A stretch of DNA of 64,000 bases from the NCBI GenBank assembly GCA_950097015.1, contig CATNEN010000038.1, forward strand, positions 17,990,001-18,054,000. Direction: 5' to 3'. This stretch comes from Macrostomum hystrix. Taxonomy: Eukaryota; Platyhelminthes; Macrostomidae. How positions within the stretch are numbered: the stretch's first letter is position 1; each line of letters opens with the position of its first letter. Below the pieces are notes generated by a model. It saw nothing but the letters and a program-made list of their open reading frames with translations. It was not told the origin of the DNA and did no database searches. Below, in pieces: positions 32,701 to 43,610 of the stretch. Both the position numbers and the translations under genes were made by a program.

Positions 32701-35700
32701 CTATGAATGGAACAGTAGTCTTACACAGTCAACTTGTGTGTAGCTATGAATGGAACAGTAGTCTCACAGTCAACTTGTGTGTAGCTATGAGTGGAACAGT
32801 AGTCTCACACAGTCAACTTGTGTGTAGCTATGAGTGGAACAGTAGTCTCACACAGTCAACTTGTGTGTAGCTATGAGTGGAACAGTAGTCTCACACAGTC
32901 AACTTGTGTGTAGCTATGAGTGGAACAGTAGTCTCACACAGTCAACTTGTGTGTAGCTAAGAATGGAACAGTAGTCTCACACAGTCAGCTTGTGTGTAGC
33001 TATGAATGGAACAGTAGTCTCACACAGTCAACTTGTGTGTAGCTATGAATGGAACAGTAGTCTCACACAGTCAACTTGTGTGTAGCTATGAGTGGAACAG
33101 TAGTCTCACAGTCAACTTGTGTGTAGCTATGAATGGAACAGTAGTCTTACACAGTCAACTTGTGTGTAGCTATGAATGGAACAGTAGTCTCACAGACAAC
33201 TTGTGTGTAGCTATGAGTGGAACAGTAGTCTCACACAGTCAACTTGTGTGTAGCTATGAGTGGAACAGTAGTCTCACACAGTCAACTTGTGTGTAGCTAT
33301 GAGTGGAACAGTAGTCTCACACAGTCAACTTGTGTGTAGCTATGAGTGGAACAGTAGTCTCACACAGTCAATTTGTGTGTAGCTATGAATGGAACAGTAG
33401 TCTCACACAGTCAACTTGTGTGTAGCTATGAATGGAACAGTAGTCTCACACAGTCAACTTGTGTGTAGCTATGAGTGGAACAGTAGTCTTACACAGTCAA
33501 CTTGTGTGTAGCTATGAATGGAACAGTAGTCTCACACAGTCAACTTGTGTGTAGCTATGAGTGGAACAGTAGTCTCACAGTCAACTTGTGTGTAGCTATG
33601 AATGGAACAGTAGTCTTACACAGTCAACTTGTGTGTAGCTATGAATGGAACAGTAGTCTCACAGTCAACTTGTGTGTAGCTATGAGTGGAACAGTAGTCT
33701 CACACAGTCAACTTGTGTGTAGCTATGAGTGGAACAGTAGTCTCACACAGTCAACTTGTGTGTAGCTATGAGTGGAACAGTAGTCTCACACAGTCAACTT
33801 GTGTGTAGCTATGAGTGGAACAGTAGTCTCACACAGTCAACTTGTGTGTAGCTAAGAATGGAACAGTAGTCTCACACAGTCAGCTTGTGTGTAGCTATGA
33901 ATGGAACAGTAGTCTCACACAGTCAACTTGTGTGTAGCTATGAATGGAACAGTAGTCTCACACAGTCAACTTGTGTGTAGCTATGAATGGAACAGTAGTC
34001 TCACACAGTCAACTTGTGTGTAGCTATGAATGGAACAGTAGTCTCACACAGTCAATTTGTGTGTAGCTATGAATGGAACAGTAGTCTCTCACAGTCAACT
34101 TGTGTGTAGCTATGAATGGAACAGTAGTCTCACACAGTCAACTTGTGTGTAGCTATGAATGGAACAGTAGTCTCACACAGTCAATTTGTGTGTAGCTATG
34201 AATGGAACAGTAGTCTCTCACAGTCAACTTGTGTGTAGCTATGAATGGAACAGTAGTCTCACACAGTCAGCTTGTGTGTAGCTATGAATGGAACAGTAGT
34301 CTCACAGTCAACTTGTGTGTAGCTATGAATGGAACAGTAGTCTCACACAGTCAACTTGTGTGTAGCTATGAATGGAACAGTAGTCTCACAGTCAACTTGT
34401 GTGTAGCTATGAATGGAACAGTAGTCTCACACAGTCAACTTGTGTGTAGCTATGAATGGAACAGTAGTCTCACACAGTCAACTTGTGTGTAGCTATGAAT
34501 GGAACAGTAGTCTCACACAGTCAACTTGTGTGTAGCTATGAATGGAACAGTAGTCTCACACAGTCAACTTGTGTGTAGCTATGAATGGAACAGTAGTCTC
34601 ACACAGTCAACTTGTGTGTAGCTATGAATGGAACAGTAGTCTCACACAGTCAAGCTTGTGTGTAGCTATGAATGGAACAGTAGTCTCACACAGTCAACTT
34701 GTGTGTAGCTATGAATGGAACAGTAGTCTCACACAGTCAACTTGTGTGTAGCTATGAATGGAACAGTAGTCTCACACAGTCAACTTGTGTGTAGCTATGA
34801 GTGGAACAGTAGTCTCACACAGTCAACTTGTGTGTAGCTATGAATGGAACAGTAGTCTCACACAGTCAACTTGTGTGTAGCTATGAATGGAACAGTAGTC
34901 TCACACAGTCAACTTGTGTGTAGCTATGAATGGAACAGTAGTCTCACAGTCAACTTGTGTGTAGCTATGAATGGAACAGTAGTCTCACAGTCAGCTTGTG
35001 TGTAGCTATGAATGGAACAGTAGTCTCACACAGTCAACTTGTGTGTAGCTATGAATGGAACAGTAGTCTCACACAGTCAGCTTGTGTGTAGCTATGAATG
35101 GAACAGTAGTCTCACACAGTCAACTTGTGTGTAGCTATGAATCGAACAGTAGTCTCACACAGTCAGCTTGTGTGTAGCTATGAATGGAACAGTAGTCTCA
35201 CACAGTCAGCTTGTGTGTAGCTATGAATGGAACAGTAGTCTCACAGTCAACTTGTGTGTAGCTATGAATCGAACAGTAGTCTCACACAGTCAACTTGTGT
35301 GTAGCTATGAGTGGAACAGTAGTCTCACACAGTCAACTTGTGTGTAGCTATGAATGGAACAGTAGTCTCACACAGTCAACTTGTGTGTAGCTATGAATGG
35401 AACAGTAGTCTCACACAGTCAACTTGTGTGTAGCTATGAATGGAACAGTAGTCTCACACAGTCAATTTGTGTGTAGCTATGAATGGAACAGTAGTCTCTC
35501 ACAGTCAACTTGTGTGTAGCTATGAATGGAACAGTAGTCTCACAGACAACTTGTGTGTAGCTATGAGTGGAACAGTAGTCTCACACAGTCAACTTGTGTG
35601 TAGCTATGAGTGGAACAGTAGTCTCACACAGTCAACTTGTGTGTAGCTATGAGTGGAACAGTAGTCTCACACAGTCAACTTGTGTGTAGCTATGAGTGGA

Positions 35701-38700
35701 ACAGTAGTCTCACACAGTCAACTTGTGTGTAGCTATGAATGGAACAGTAGTCTCACACAGTCAACTTGTGTGTAGCTATGAATGGAACAGTAGTCTCACA
35801 CAGTCAACTTGTGTGTAGCTATGAGTGGAACAGTAGTCTCACACAGTCAGCTTGTGTGTAGCTATGAATGGAACAGTAGTCTCACACAGTCAGCTTGTGT
35901 GTAGCTATGAATGGAACAGTAGTCTCACACAGTCAATTTGTGTGTTGCTATGAATGGAACAGTAGTCTCACACTCAACTTGTGTGTAGCTATGAATGGAA
36001 CAGTAGTCTCACACAGTCAATTTGTGTGTAGCTATGAATGGAACAGTAGTCTCACACAGTCAATTTGTGTGTAGCTATGAATGGAACAGTAGTCTCTCAC
36101 AGTCAACTTGTGTGTAGCTATGAATGGAACAGTAGTCTCACACAGTCAACTTGTGTGTAGCTATGAATGGAACAGTAGTCTCACAGTCAGCTTGTGTGTA
36201 GCTATGAATGGAACAGTAGTCTCACACAGTCAACTTGTGTGTAGCTATGAATGGAACAGTAGTCTCACACAGTCAACTTGTGTGTAGCTATGAGTGGAAC
36301 AGTAGTCTCACACAGTGAGCTTGTGTGTAGCTATGAATGGAACAGTAGTCTCACACAGTCAGCTTGTGTGTAGCTATGAATGGAACAGTAGTCTCACAGT
36401 CAACTTGTGTGTAGCTATGAATGGAACAGTAGTCTCACAGTCAACTTGTGTGTAGCTATGAATGGAACAGTAGTCTCACAGTCAACTTGTGTGTAGCTAT
36501 GAATGGAACAGTAGTCTCACACAGTCAACTTGTGTGTAGCTATGAGTGGAACAGTAGTCTCACAGTCAGCTTGTGTGTAGCTATGAATGGAACAGTAGTC
36601 TCACACAGTCAACTTGTGTGTAGCTATGAATGGAACAGTAGTCTCACACAGTCAACTTGTGTGTAGCTATGAGTGGAACAGTAGTCTCACACAGTCAACT
36701 TGTGTGTAGCTATGAATGGAACAGTAGTCTCACACAGTCAACTTGTGTGTAGCTATGAATGGAACAGTAGTCTCACAGTCAACTTGTGTGTAGCTATGAA
36801 TGGAACAGTAGTCTCACAGTCAGCTTGTGTGTAGCTATGAATGGAACAGTAGTCTCACACAGTCAACTTGTGTGTAGCTATGAGTGGAACAGTAGTCTCA
36901 CAGTCAGCTTGTGTGTAGCTATGAATGGAACAGTAGTCTCACACAGTCAACTTGTGTGTAGCTATGAGTGGAACAGTAGTCTCACAGTCAGCTTGTGTGT
37001 AGCTATGAATGGAACAGTAGTCTCACACAGTCAACTTGTGTGTAGCTATGAATGGAACAGTAGTCTCACAGTCAGCTTGTGTGTAGCTATGAATGGAACA
37101 GTAGTCTCACACAGTCAGCTTGTGTGTAGCTATGAATGGAACAGTAGTCTCACAGTCAGCTTGTGTGTAGCTATAATTCGAACAGTAGTCTCACACAGTC
37201 AACTTGTGTGTAGCTATGAATGGAACAGTAGTCTCACACAGTCAATTTGTGTGTAGCTATGAATGGAACAGTAGTCTCACAGTCAGCTTGTGTGTAGCTA
37301 TGAATGGAACAGTAGTCTCACACAGTCAACTTGTGTGTAGCTATGAATGGAACAGTAGTCTCACACAGTCAACTTGTGTGTAGCTATGAGTGGAACAGTA
37401 GTCTCACAGTCAGCTTGTGTGTAGCTATGAATGGAACAGTAGTCTCACACAGTCAACTTGTGTGTAGCTATGAATGGAACAGTAGTCTCACACAGTCAAC
37501 TTGTGTGTAGCTATGAATGGAACAGTAGTCTTACACAGTCAACTTGTGTGTAGCTATGAGTGGAACAGTAGTCTCACAGTCAGCTTGTGTGTAGCTATGA
37601 ATGGAACAGTAGTCTCACACAGTCAGCTTGTGTGTAGCTATGAGTGGAACAGTAGTCTCACAGTCAACTTGTGTGTAGCTATGAATGGAACAGTAGTCTC
37701 ACACACTCAACTTGTGTGTAGCTATGAATCGAACAGTAGTCTCACAGTCTGCTTGTGTGTAGCTATGAATGGAACAGTAGTCTTACACAGTCAACTTGTG
37801 TGTAGCTATGAGTGGAACAGTAGTCTCACACAGTCAGCTTGTGTGTAGCTATGAATCGAACAGTACTCTTACACAGTCGACAGCCCCACAAGGTGACAGC
37901 AGCAAAAAAATCAGTTATCGGTTATCATTTGCTTGTGAAGCTTCTATTGCTTTTAATAGCCGTAGCAGTCGCCAGAATGGAATTTCAGATATTTTGTAGC
38001 TGTTACAAACGGTTCGATTGGACATAAATAAATTTGCATACATAAGCAACTGTAGTTCGTAAACTGGATATGATAAACAGTGTAGAAAATATGTCGCTTG
38101 TTTTGTCTAGCACCGGGTTTTTACAACCCATAAAAGCACCTTTAATATTGGAATTGACATCACGGAAAGATGTTGCAGGTTGGGCTAGTGGTAAAAGTAC
38201 CCGACCAGTTCAGAGTCACATCCCTCTCCACATGTGCGTTGCTGATGCGCTGTTGCAGAAAGTTACGTTGTTAAGAGCAATCCAAAAAGCTGCTACTGGT
38301 AACCAAAGGTTAAATGCTTGCTAATAAGTGCAGTGCACGCTATACTTTCATCCTTCCTTTGTTGATAATAAAACTAAGAAAATATGCCTAGCAACAGTTG
38401 CAGCAACCAAGCTATTGTCCCTTTGCTGTCCACTTGACTGCATGAATAGTATTTGTGTATATATAGTTTACTTATCTAATGGGCTCTGCGCTGCAGACTG
38501 CAATCTTGCAGCAGATAATCAATGGGAATATGAGCCACATGCGATTAACAGGTGGTGTGGAGCCCAGATAAGACAGGTACGGCAGAAGGAAAAAATATTG
38601 TAAAGATATAGTTGCTTATCTATCAAAAGGCAGTGTACAGTAGTTCAGTCCATGGACTGGGGGGCGCGATTCCCAAACCAAAATTTCAAAATTTAGCTAA

Positions 38701-40767
38701 TAAAGTGAAGTTAAGTGTCTTTCTTAAAGACGCAAATTTTTTTTCGTTTATTTGTAGTTCTCATAAGGTGACAGCACGCCCGCAGCCAGTGAATAGGCAA
38801 TGCTACCCATTGCTCTGACTTCTGAGCACACACGCACTCAGATACCGTACGCAGGCCCACGCTCACACAGGTGTGTACATCTGCCCTGACTTTCTCATCG
38901 TCAGGCAGTGTACATCCTCACTGTGCCTTGGAGGTTAGTCCTAAAGGGCGTAAATTGCATGACAAGCCCCCAAGCCTTCTCTCAGCGGCTATGCCCCAAA
39001 TGAATGAGGCCTCGCCGTGGAATTGAGCTCAGGGACGTTGGTGCGAGAGTAATATGCGTTAACCGCTCTGCCACTGACCGCGTCGGTAGCTCTAACAGCT
39101 CGGCTAAAATGTACCCTTGAGACAAAAAAAAGAAATAAATTCTAAATTTCACTGCGAAAACTTTCTGTTATTTAGGTTCTGTTCGTCTGCCTTCTTCTAC
39201 CTGCTCGTGACGGTGCCCAGCACCTGGTTCCTGGAGCTGGAGCTAGTCGAATGGCGCATTGAGTGTAACAAGACTTACAAGACCACCAATGACATTCAAT
39301 GCAAGCACATGCGAAGCGCAAACGCCTCCGCTGTGCATGTAAGCTGATGCACTCGATTTCTTAAGCCTTTATTTTATCTTTGGTTAAGCCTCGCAAATAA
39401 TCTAGTCTAGAATACTTTTGTAACAAATTTCTTTCCCGCAAATTCATGGTTTACAATTCCAATGTCGAATTTAAAATTAAAATTCCCCGAATCCCTGTCT
39501 CCCTAATCATCGTCTCCCAAATCCCCGTCTCCCAAATCCCCGTCTCCCAAACCCCCGTCTCCCAAATCCCCGTCTCCCAAACCCCCGTCTCCCAAATCAC
39601 AGTCTCCCAAATCCCAATCTCCCAAATCCCCTTCTCCCCAATCCCCGTCTTCTATCTTATTATCATCTTATTAGAAAGCGTTCCCCAAATGCGAATGCTG
39701 CTGATTGTCAGGTCAAAGGTGACGAGGACTTCCTGGGCGCCCAGGACTTTGAGCAGACTATTCGCACACTTGAACAGCTGCTGCTGCTGCTGCTGATACT
39801 TGGTCGCTGGCTGCTCCCAAAAGGCAAACTGACTCACGACCAACTGTCCCAGCTGCTCCTAGTGTACATCGGAACAGCCGCTGACATAGTAGAATTCTTC
39901 GAAACCTTCAAAGAGGACGTGGTGAAACGCGATCGAAATCTCATTAAGCTAATCCTGACAATTTGGACCTGGTCTCTGCTGCAGTTCGTTCTGGTCATCA
40001 CTGCTCAACGCGCCCGCAAAGACCACTCTGGCCTGGTGGCGTCGAGGCGACGCACGGTGAAAACGGCTCCCTCTGTCAGCAGCCCAGATGAGGACGAGAA
40101 GTACTGTCAGTGCTCGCCCGAGGTGTTCGGAATCGTCATCTCCATGCTGATGCAGGACCTGCCGTACCTGGTCACTCGCCTGTACATGATATTCAACTAC
40201 AACACAACCAGCTACACCAACATATTCTTCACTCTAAAGAACAGCCTGGTTTGCAGTCTGCTCACCTACCGTCTCATTGTCATCTACTCGGAGCGGTTTC
40301 GCCGCATTAGGAAGGCCCGAAAAGCACGTTTGGCCGGGGCTCGTTGCGTCATCCTTCTAGAGAGCGGCTCGGATGCAGGCGACCCGCCCGAGTCCATGTT
40401 AACCAGCGCCGGCTGCGACCTGAGAAGTTCCAAACGATCCACGCTGCCCGACCGGAGGGCAGCGTCCAGCTCGGCTAGCCTGGTGAAGCTCTGCCTCCGG
40501 GAGAAGTACCCAACCAGTCTGGACGCTGAGGCGGCGATCGGCCGCTCCGCTTCCATGCGGCACCTGCATCCATCGTCACCGGAGCCGGGCAGGCCGCCAA
40601 CTGCGTCGTCGACGCAGCTGCAAACTCCACGGCTGACTGTGAGGCCGGCTCGACCGGCGTCCTTCGCCGGGGCGGAGGAGACGACGGCGAAATCGGGCGC
40701 TACCGCTGATCCGCCTGGGTCCGTCACGACCCTGAAGGTCCAGCTGGCTGACACAATGGATTTGTAA
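26725..40767 (+). CDS. TMEM26: Transmembrane protein 26 family member (3 exons, 469 residues)
   Basis: Exons: 26725-26915, 39176-39338 and 39712-40767, phases 2 and 0, GT-AG. The start is MNWFTILRAFLVRILF (first membrane helix). The family hallmark ILGRWLLP, then LTHDQLSQLLLVYIGTAAD, lies at the start of exon 3 at about residues 140-175, and the two split helices join correctly across the first intron (EWKW then FCSSAFFYLL). Several further hydrophobic helices follow up to about residue 285. The C-terminal 180 residues are Ser/Arg/Pro-rich and probably cytosolic, longer than in the roughly 370-residue human protein. The molecular function of TMEM26 is not established. A run of CTG codons gives six leucines in a helix. 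The first intron is 12.3 kb and is filled by repeats. The start is chosen by family match. Confidence 0.9.
26985..27530. mobile_element. Foldback-type repeat, copy 1
   Basis: The left arm on the minus strand and the right arm on the plus strand share the blocks ATCT(G/T)GACGATGC, the GTGGA(C/T)TTTC region and outer ends of the form TTGAAATAC..CCCGTG. The arms are about 200 bp and imperfect. No coding capacity is seen. It lies in the first intron of TMEM26. Confidence 0.5.
27860..28340. mobile_element. Foldback-type repeat, copy 2
   Basis: Parallel to copy 1 in the same orientation. Shared blocks include ATTCTTGTCG, GACAAGG, TCTATGGC and GACGAGAATC, plus the central GGTTACATG. It lies about 875 bp after copy 1, so the pair may be a local duplication or two insertions. 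Confidence 0.5.
28341..29449. other. TMEM26 intron 1, nothing recognised
   Basis: Intronic sequence with short AT-rich tracts near 28850. No gene, array or known element was identified. Confidence 0.4.
29455..29812 (-). repeat. SINE-A, full-length copy
   Basis: Minus-strand copy: tail GGTGACACTAGACCCGCAGC on the left, head GTGCGAGAGGCAAACGCGAT on the right. It is among the best preserved copies. It lies in TMEM26 intron 1. Confidence 0.9.
29813..30062. repeat. CT-rich low-complexity tract
   Basis: Repeats of CTACCTCTCTATCTACCTCT and TTCTCTCTCCA. The tract abuts the SINE-A head and carries on as pyrimidine-rich DNA, with open frames that are not coding. Confidence 0.85.
30063..30566. other. 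TMEM26 intron 1, nothing recognised
   Basis: Unique-looking intronic DNA leading into the long array. Confidence 0.4.
30567..37880. repeat. 7.3-kb array of 41/43-bp units (about 170 copies)
   Basis: Unit CACAGTCAACTTGTGTGTAG plus CTATGAATGG plus AACAGTAGTCTCA (43 bp). A 41-bp form lacks one CA. Common variants are GTCAGC or GTCAAC, GAGTGG, GAATGG or GAATCG, and TCTTAC. Higher-order structure: the block at 32138-33032 recurs at 33033-33927 with the same variant order, including the rare CTAAGAATGG marker 895 bp apart. Open frames of 60-156 residues arise only where 41- and 43-bp units combine to a multiple of 3, and they are not genes. The array lies in TMEM26 intron 1. Confidence 0.98.
37881..38620. 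other. TMEM26 intron 1 after the array
   Basis: No gene recognised. A weak tRNA-like stretch at about 38180-38230 (GCTAGTGGTAAAAGTACCCG) may be an old SINE head but cannot be assigned. Confidence 0.35.
38625..38745 (-). repeat. SINE-B fragment
   Basis: Shares GTTCAGTCCATGGACTGGGG with the copy at 57295-57480 and, in reverse, with 12672-12960. It is directly followed by a SINE-A copy. Confidence 0.55.
38762..39085 (-). repeat. SINE-A copy
   Basis: Minus-strand copy with tail GCCCGCAGCCAGTGAATAGG on the left and head GTTAACCGCTCTGCCACTGA on the right. It ends about 90 bp before TMEM26 exon 2. Confidence 0.88.
39486..39656. repeat. 15-bp minisatellite in TMEM26 intron 2
   Basis: About 11 copies of CAAATCCCCGTCTCC, with CAAACCCC and CAAATCAC variants. 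Confidence 0.93.
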
Positions 40768-40852
40768 ATGGGCGATAGCACCTGCTGCACTATACCTGGA
40801 GAACAATGCTGATAATGATCAATTTGTCGCAACCGAGTTTTAAAGTGTTTAA

Positions 40853-40858
40853 AATAAA
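40853..40858 (+). promoter_or_regulatory. Probable polyadenylation signal of TMEM26
   Basis: AATAAA 85 bp after the stop codon, followed by an AT-rich stretch. Confidence 0.5.
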
Positions 40859-40965
40859 TTCCCAACATTCTACACGAAGCTTAAGTGTAGGAGAGCAGTT
40901 CTCAAATGAAAGCACCAGGAAAAGGGGGAAAATTCAGCAATAACTTTTCATCAAGTTAGGGGATT

Positions 40966-41315
40966 GGTGGTTGAGCGGTTAACGCGTTTGCCTCTGGCAC
41001 CACGGTCCCTAAGTTCGATTCCATGGCGAGACCACATTTATTTGGGACCCAGCCGTGGAGAGAAGGCTTGAGGGCTTGTCGTGCAATTTACGCCCTTGAG
41101 GGCCAACCTCTAAGGCACAGTGTGATGTACACTGCCTGACGATTAGAAAGTCGGGGCAGATGTACACACCTGTGTGAGCGTGTGCCTGCGTACAGTATCT
41201 GTGTGCGTGTGTGCTCAGGAGTCAGCGAAATGGGCAGAATGGCCTCCTCGCTCCTGCGGGTCTAGTGTCACAAATTAATGTGCCACTGCCTGCAGCCCTC
41301 CTGAAATAATTATTA
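40966..41315 (+). repeat. SINE-A, full-length copy
   Basis: Head GGTTGAGCGGTTAACGCG, B box TAAGTTCGATTCC, full body, and tail CAGCCCTCCTGAAATAATTA. It borders the GC-rich island. Confidence 0.9.
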
Positions 41316-41319
41316 TATT

Positions 41320-43610
41320 ATATTTCATCGAGTGAAATAGTTGGCGGGTTTGCAATCCGATGGTCTGTCCTCGTGAAGGAAAGGAGTGTGGGGATGGCGA
41401 TAGAGTCAGAAGTCGTACCGCAAAGTCTCGCGAGTTGTCGCGGAAAGAGGGATGAAGGAAGAGATGAAGGGAGAGACAGGATGCAGGGAGTGGTCCTCTC
41501 GGCCTCAGGCTGGCCAGTCCCACTCAACCCATAGGCCACAGGCATGACTGCCGTGCCTACCCCAAGCAGTGCTCGAAACCGGCTAAAAGCCTAAATAGAT
41601 GTCGGACTACCCGCAAGCGGATAGGACAGGCTAGGTAGCCTACTGTCATCAGTAGCATGTTCGTAACTGACTCCTAACCTTGGTAGCAGTGGTCGACTCG
41701 GCCTAGGCTCTTGTCTTAGAAATGCGGAAAGGCTATCGGCAAAGCGGAAAATGATCTAGGGTAGCGCCACCACCCAATGCGCCTACGTTGCCACCGCAGA
41801 CATTTGGGAACTTGGGTCCCCGGAGCTCGCAGCTCCTAGTTTGTCGCACAGATCTTAGACAAGCCGAAACATAGAGCCTTCTGTAACTTCCGTTTTAGAC
41901 TAGGGTGAAGGCCCCAGAATGGATCGAGACACGCCTCACCAGGGGATTCCTGAATTTGCGCTACAGTGGTCTAGAAAGGTGGTACTCAGAACCTGAATGA
42001 GAAATCCATAGCCAGAATCCTACTCATGGGGTAGCAGACACATTCTGTACATTAGACTGCAGCCTACACATTAGATAACTAGCAATCCGAGTCTGTGTGA
42101 GATGAGGAAAACAGAGGCAGGAGAGGTTAAGCTGAACACTGGCCGAGTGATTATGCAAGCGCAAGATTAATTGAACATCACTCTCGTTCCCGTGGCCGCA
42201 GGTGCGAAAGGGGGACAGCGGGAAAACTCCATTGGAAAGGGAGTTCGACACGTACCTTGAACCCACCCAAGAGGGAGAAGGAAAACCGGCCCAGGATTCC
42301 CCCAACCCCCTGGAAAGGAAATGCACATGCTACCCTCCGCATTTACTTACAAATCCCTAGCTCCATATTACTCTCATGCGCGCTTACAATTGCCTTCCCG
42401 CCGCAGCTTCCAGCTCGGCTGTGCCAGAGCCCATTCCCCTAATAGATTAGCCACTCATGGTAGAGGGCTGTCTAAGGTTAAAATAAAGAGAAAGTAATAG
42501 CATGACGGAAGGATTTAAATTGTTATTAAATTGGCCTAATGTTTGAATAATTGGCTAGTAATTACTGCTTTTATTAGGCTAGATAAAACCCTCGCCCAAG
42601 CCCGTAGCTTCCGCCTAGACTAAAGAAAGGTCCCTTAGGACTAACAATGGCAAGACCGCAGCGCGGGTTACTTAACTGATGTCGCTTCGGCCGCGTGCTG
42701 CAATCCCGTTGTTCTCGGGGGGGAGAGGATGGGCAAAAGACAGCAAGGGCCGGGAAGGGAAAGATGCTGCGAGTCGGCAGGGGCCCACACGCTTGGCGCT
42801 CAAGGCTCAATTTAACGGCTCACCTAAAGAGGTGGCTCGCGCTCAGGGGGAATGGGGACAGGCAATGGGCCTGCGCTAACTGTGGAGCTATGAGCTCTAG
42901 GGTCTATGCCCTAAGTGGGTCCGGAAAGGTGCTCTGGGTCCGGTGGGAGTCCGGCCCGGCAAAAGTAAGTCCGGCAGGGAAGAAGGGGAAGAGCCGGTGG
43001 GAGAAAGGAGGTCCAAGAGGGAGCAGCGCAGCGCGCTTGCTTAAATAGGCCTTGCAGCACGCCAACCCCGACATCCATCAAAGCAACCCACATTCGCGCC
43101 CGCCTGTCAACGGGGAATCGAAGCGACGACAGGCCGCCCCAATTGCCCAATGAACCGGCGGCGGGAAACGACAGGTGCTCATCGAGAGCAGCCATCGGCA
43201 GACGGCCCACAATTGTTACTCCGCCGGGACAATGGAAGCGCAGGCGCCGACCTGCCTACAGTGACATTTACGAGTATCTACAAGGGGGAGATCATAAAGT
43301 CGAGCTGGGCTCGAATACTGTAAAGAAGAGGGGACATGAAGAATTTAATGATCACTCATAACGCGCGAGTGAGCCCCTATATCTGATCGCGGTTTGGAGG
43401 GAATTATGACCTAAACTAGTTCATACAGTAACATTATGGCCGCGATCAGTCATTCCTACGGGGAGTCTAGACAACTCCGGAGAGAGAGGATTCGACAGCT
43501 ACTTGATTCACCGCCGCCTCAAACCCGGCCCTAAGATTAATGATCTTGTTTGTGGCCAGCTGCTATGTGGGTCGCAATTATTAACTACTTAAAAAAATTG
43601 AAAAATTATG
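41320..43610. other. GC-rich island without a gene, possible LTR-like element
   Basis: About 2.3 kb clearly richer in G+C than its AT-rich surroundings, with no convincing coding frame. On the minus strand it carries a TATA-like GCCTATTTAA (43050-43041) and an AATAAA (42575-42570) about 470 bp further on, as in an LTR promoter and polyadenylation pair. A 9-bp inverted repeat TGATCGCGG/CCGCGATCA lies at about 43385 and 43440. No matching direct repeats that would mark two LTRs were found in the window. Alternatives: solo LTR or large non-coding derivative, or a non-coding transcript. Confidence 0.4.

Noticed and set aside
30567-37880. Many 60-156-residue open frames with CVAMNGTVVSHSQ-type repeats
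   Set aside because: They occur only where 41- and 43-bp units add up to multiples of 3, and repeat in copies of the same block.
30567-37880. CRISPR-like array
   Set aside because: Units are directly adjacent variants without unique spacers, and the DNA is animal.
38180-38240. tRNA-like stretch near the right end of the TMEM26 intron
   Set aside because: Only a weak A-box resemblance and no good B box; cannot be told from chance.
40284-40868. 194-residue minus-strand frame over the end of TMEM26
   Set aside because: Antisense shadow of exon 3; no family features.
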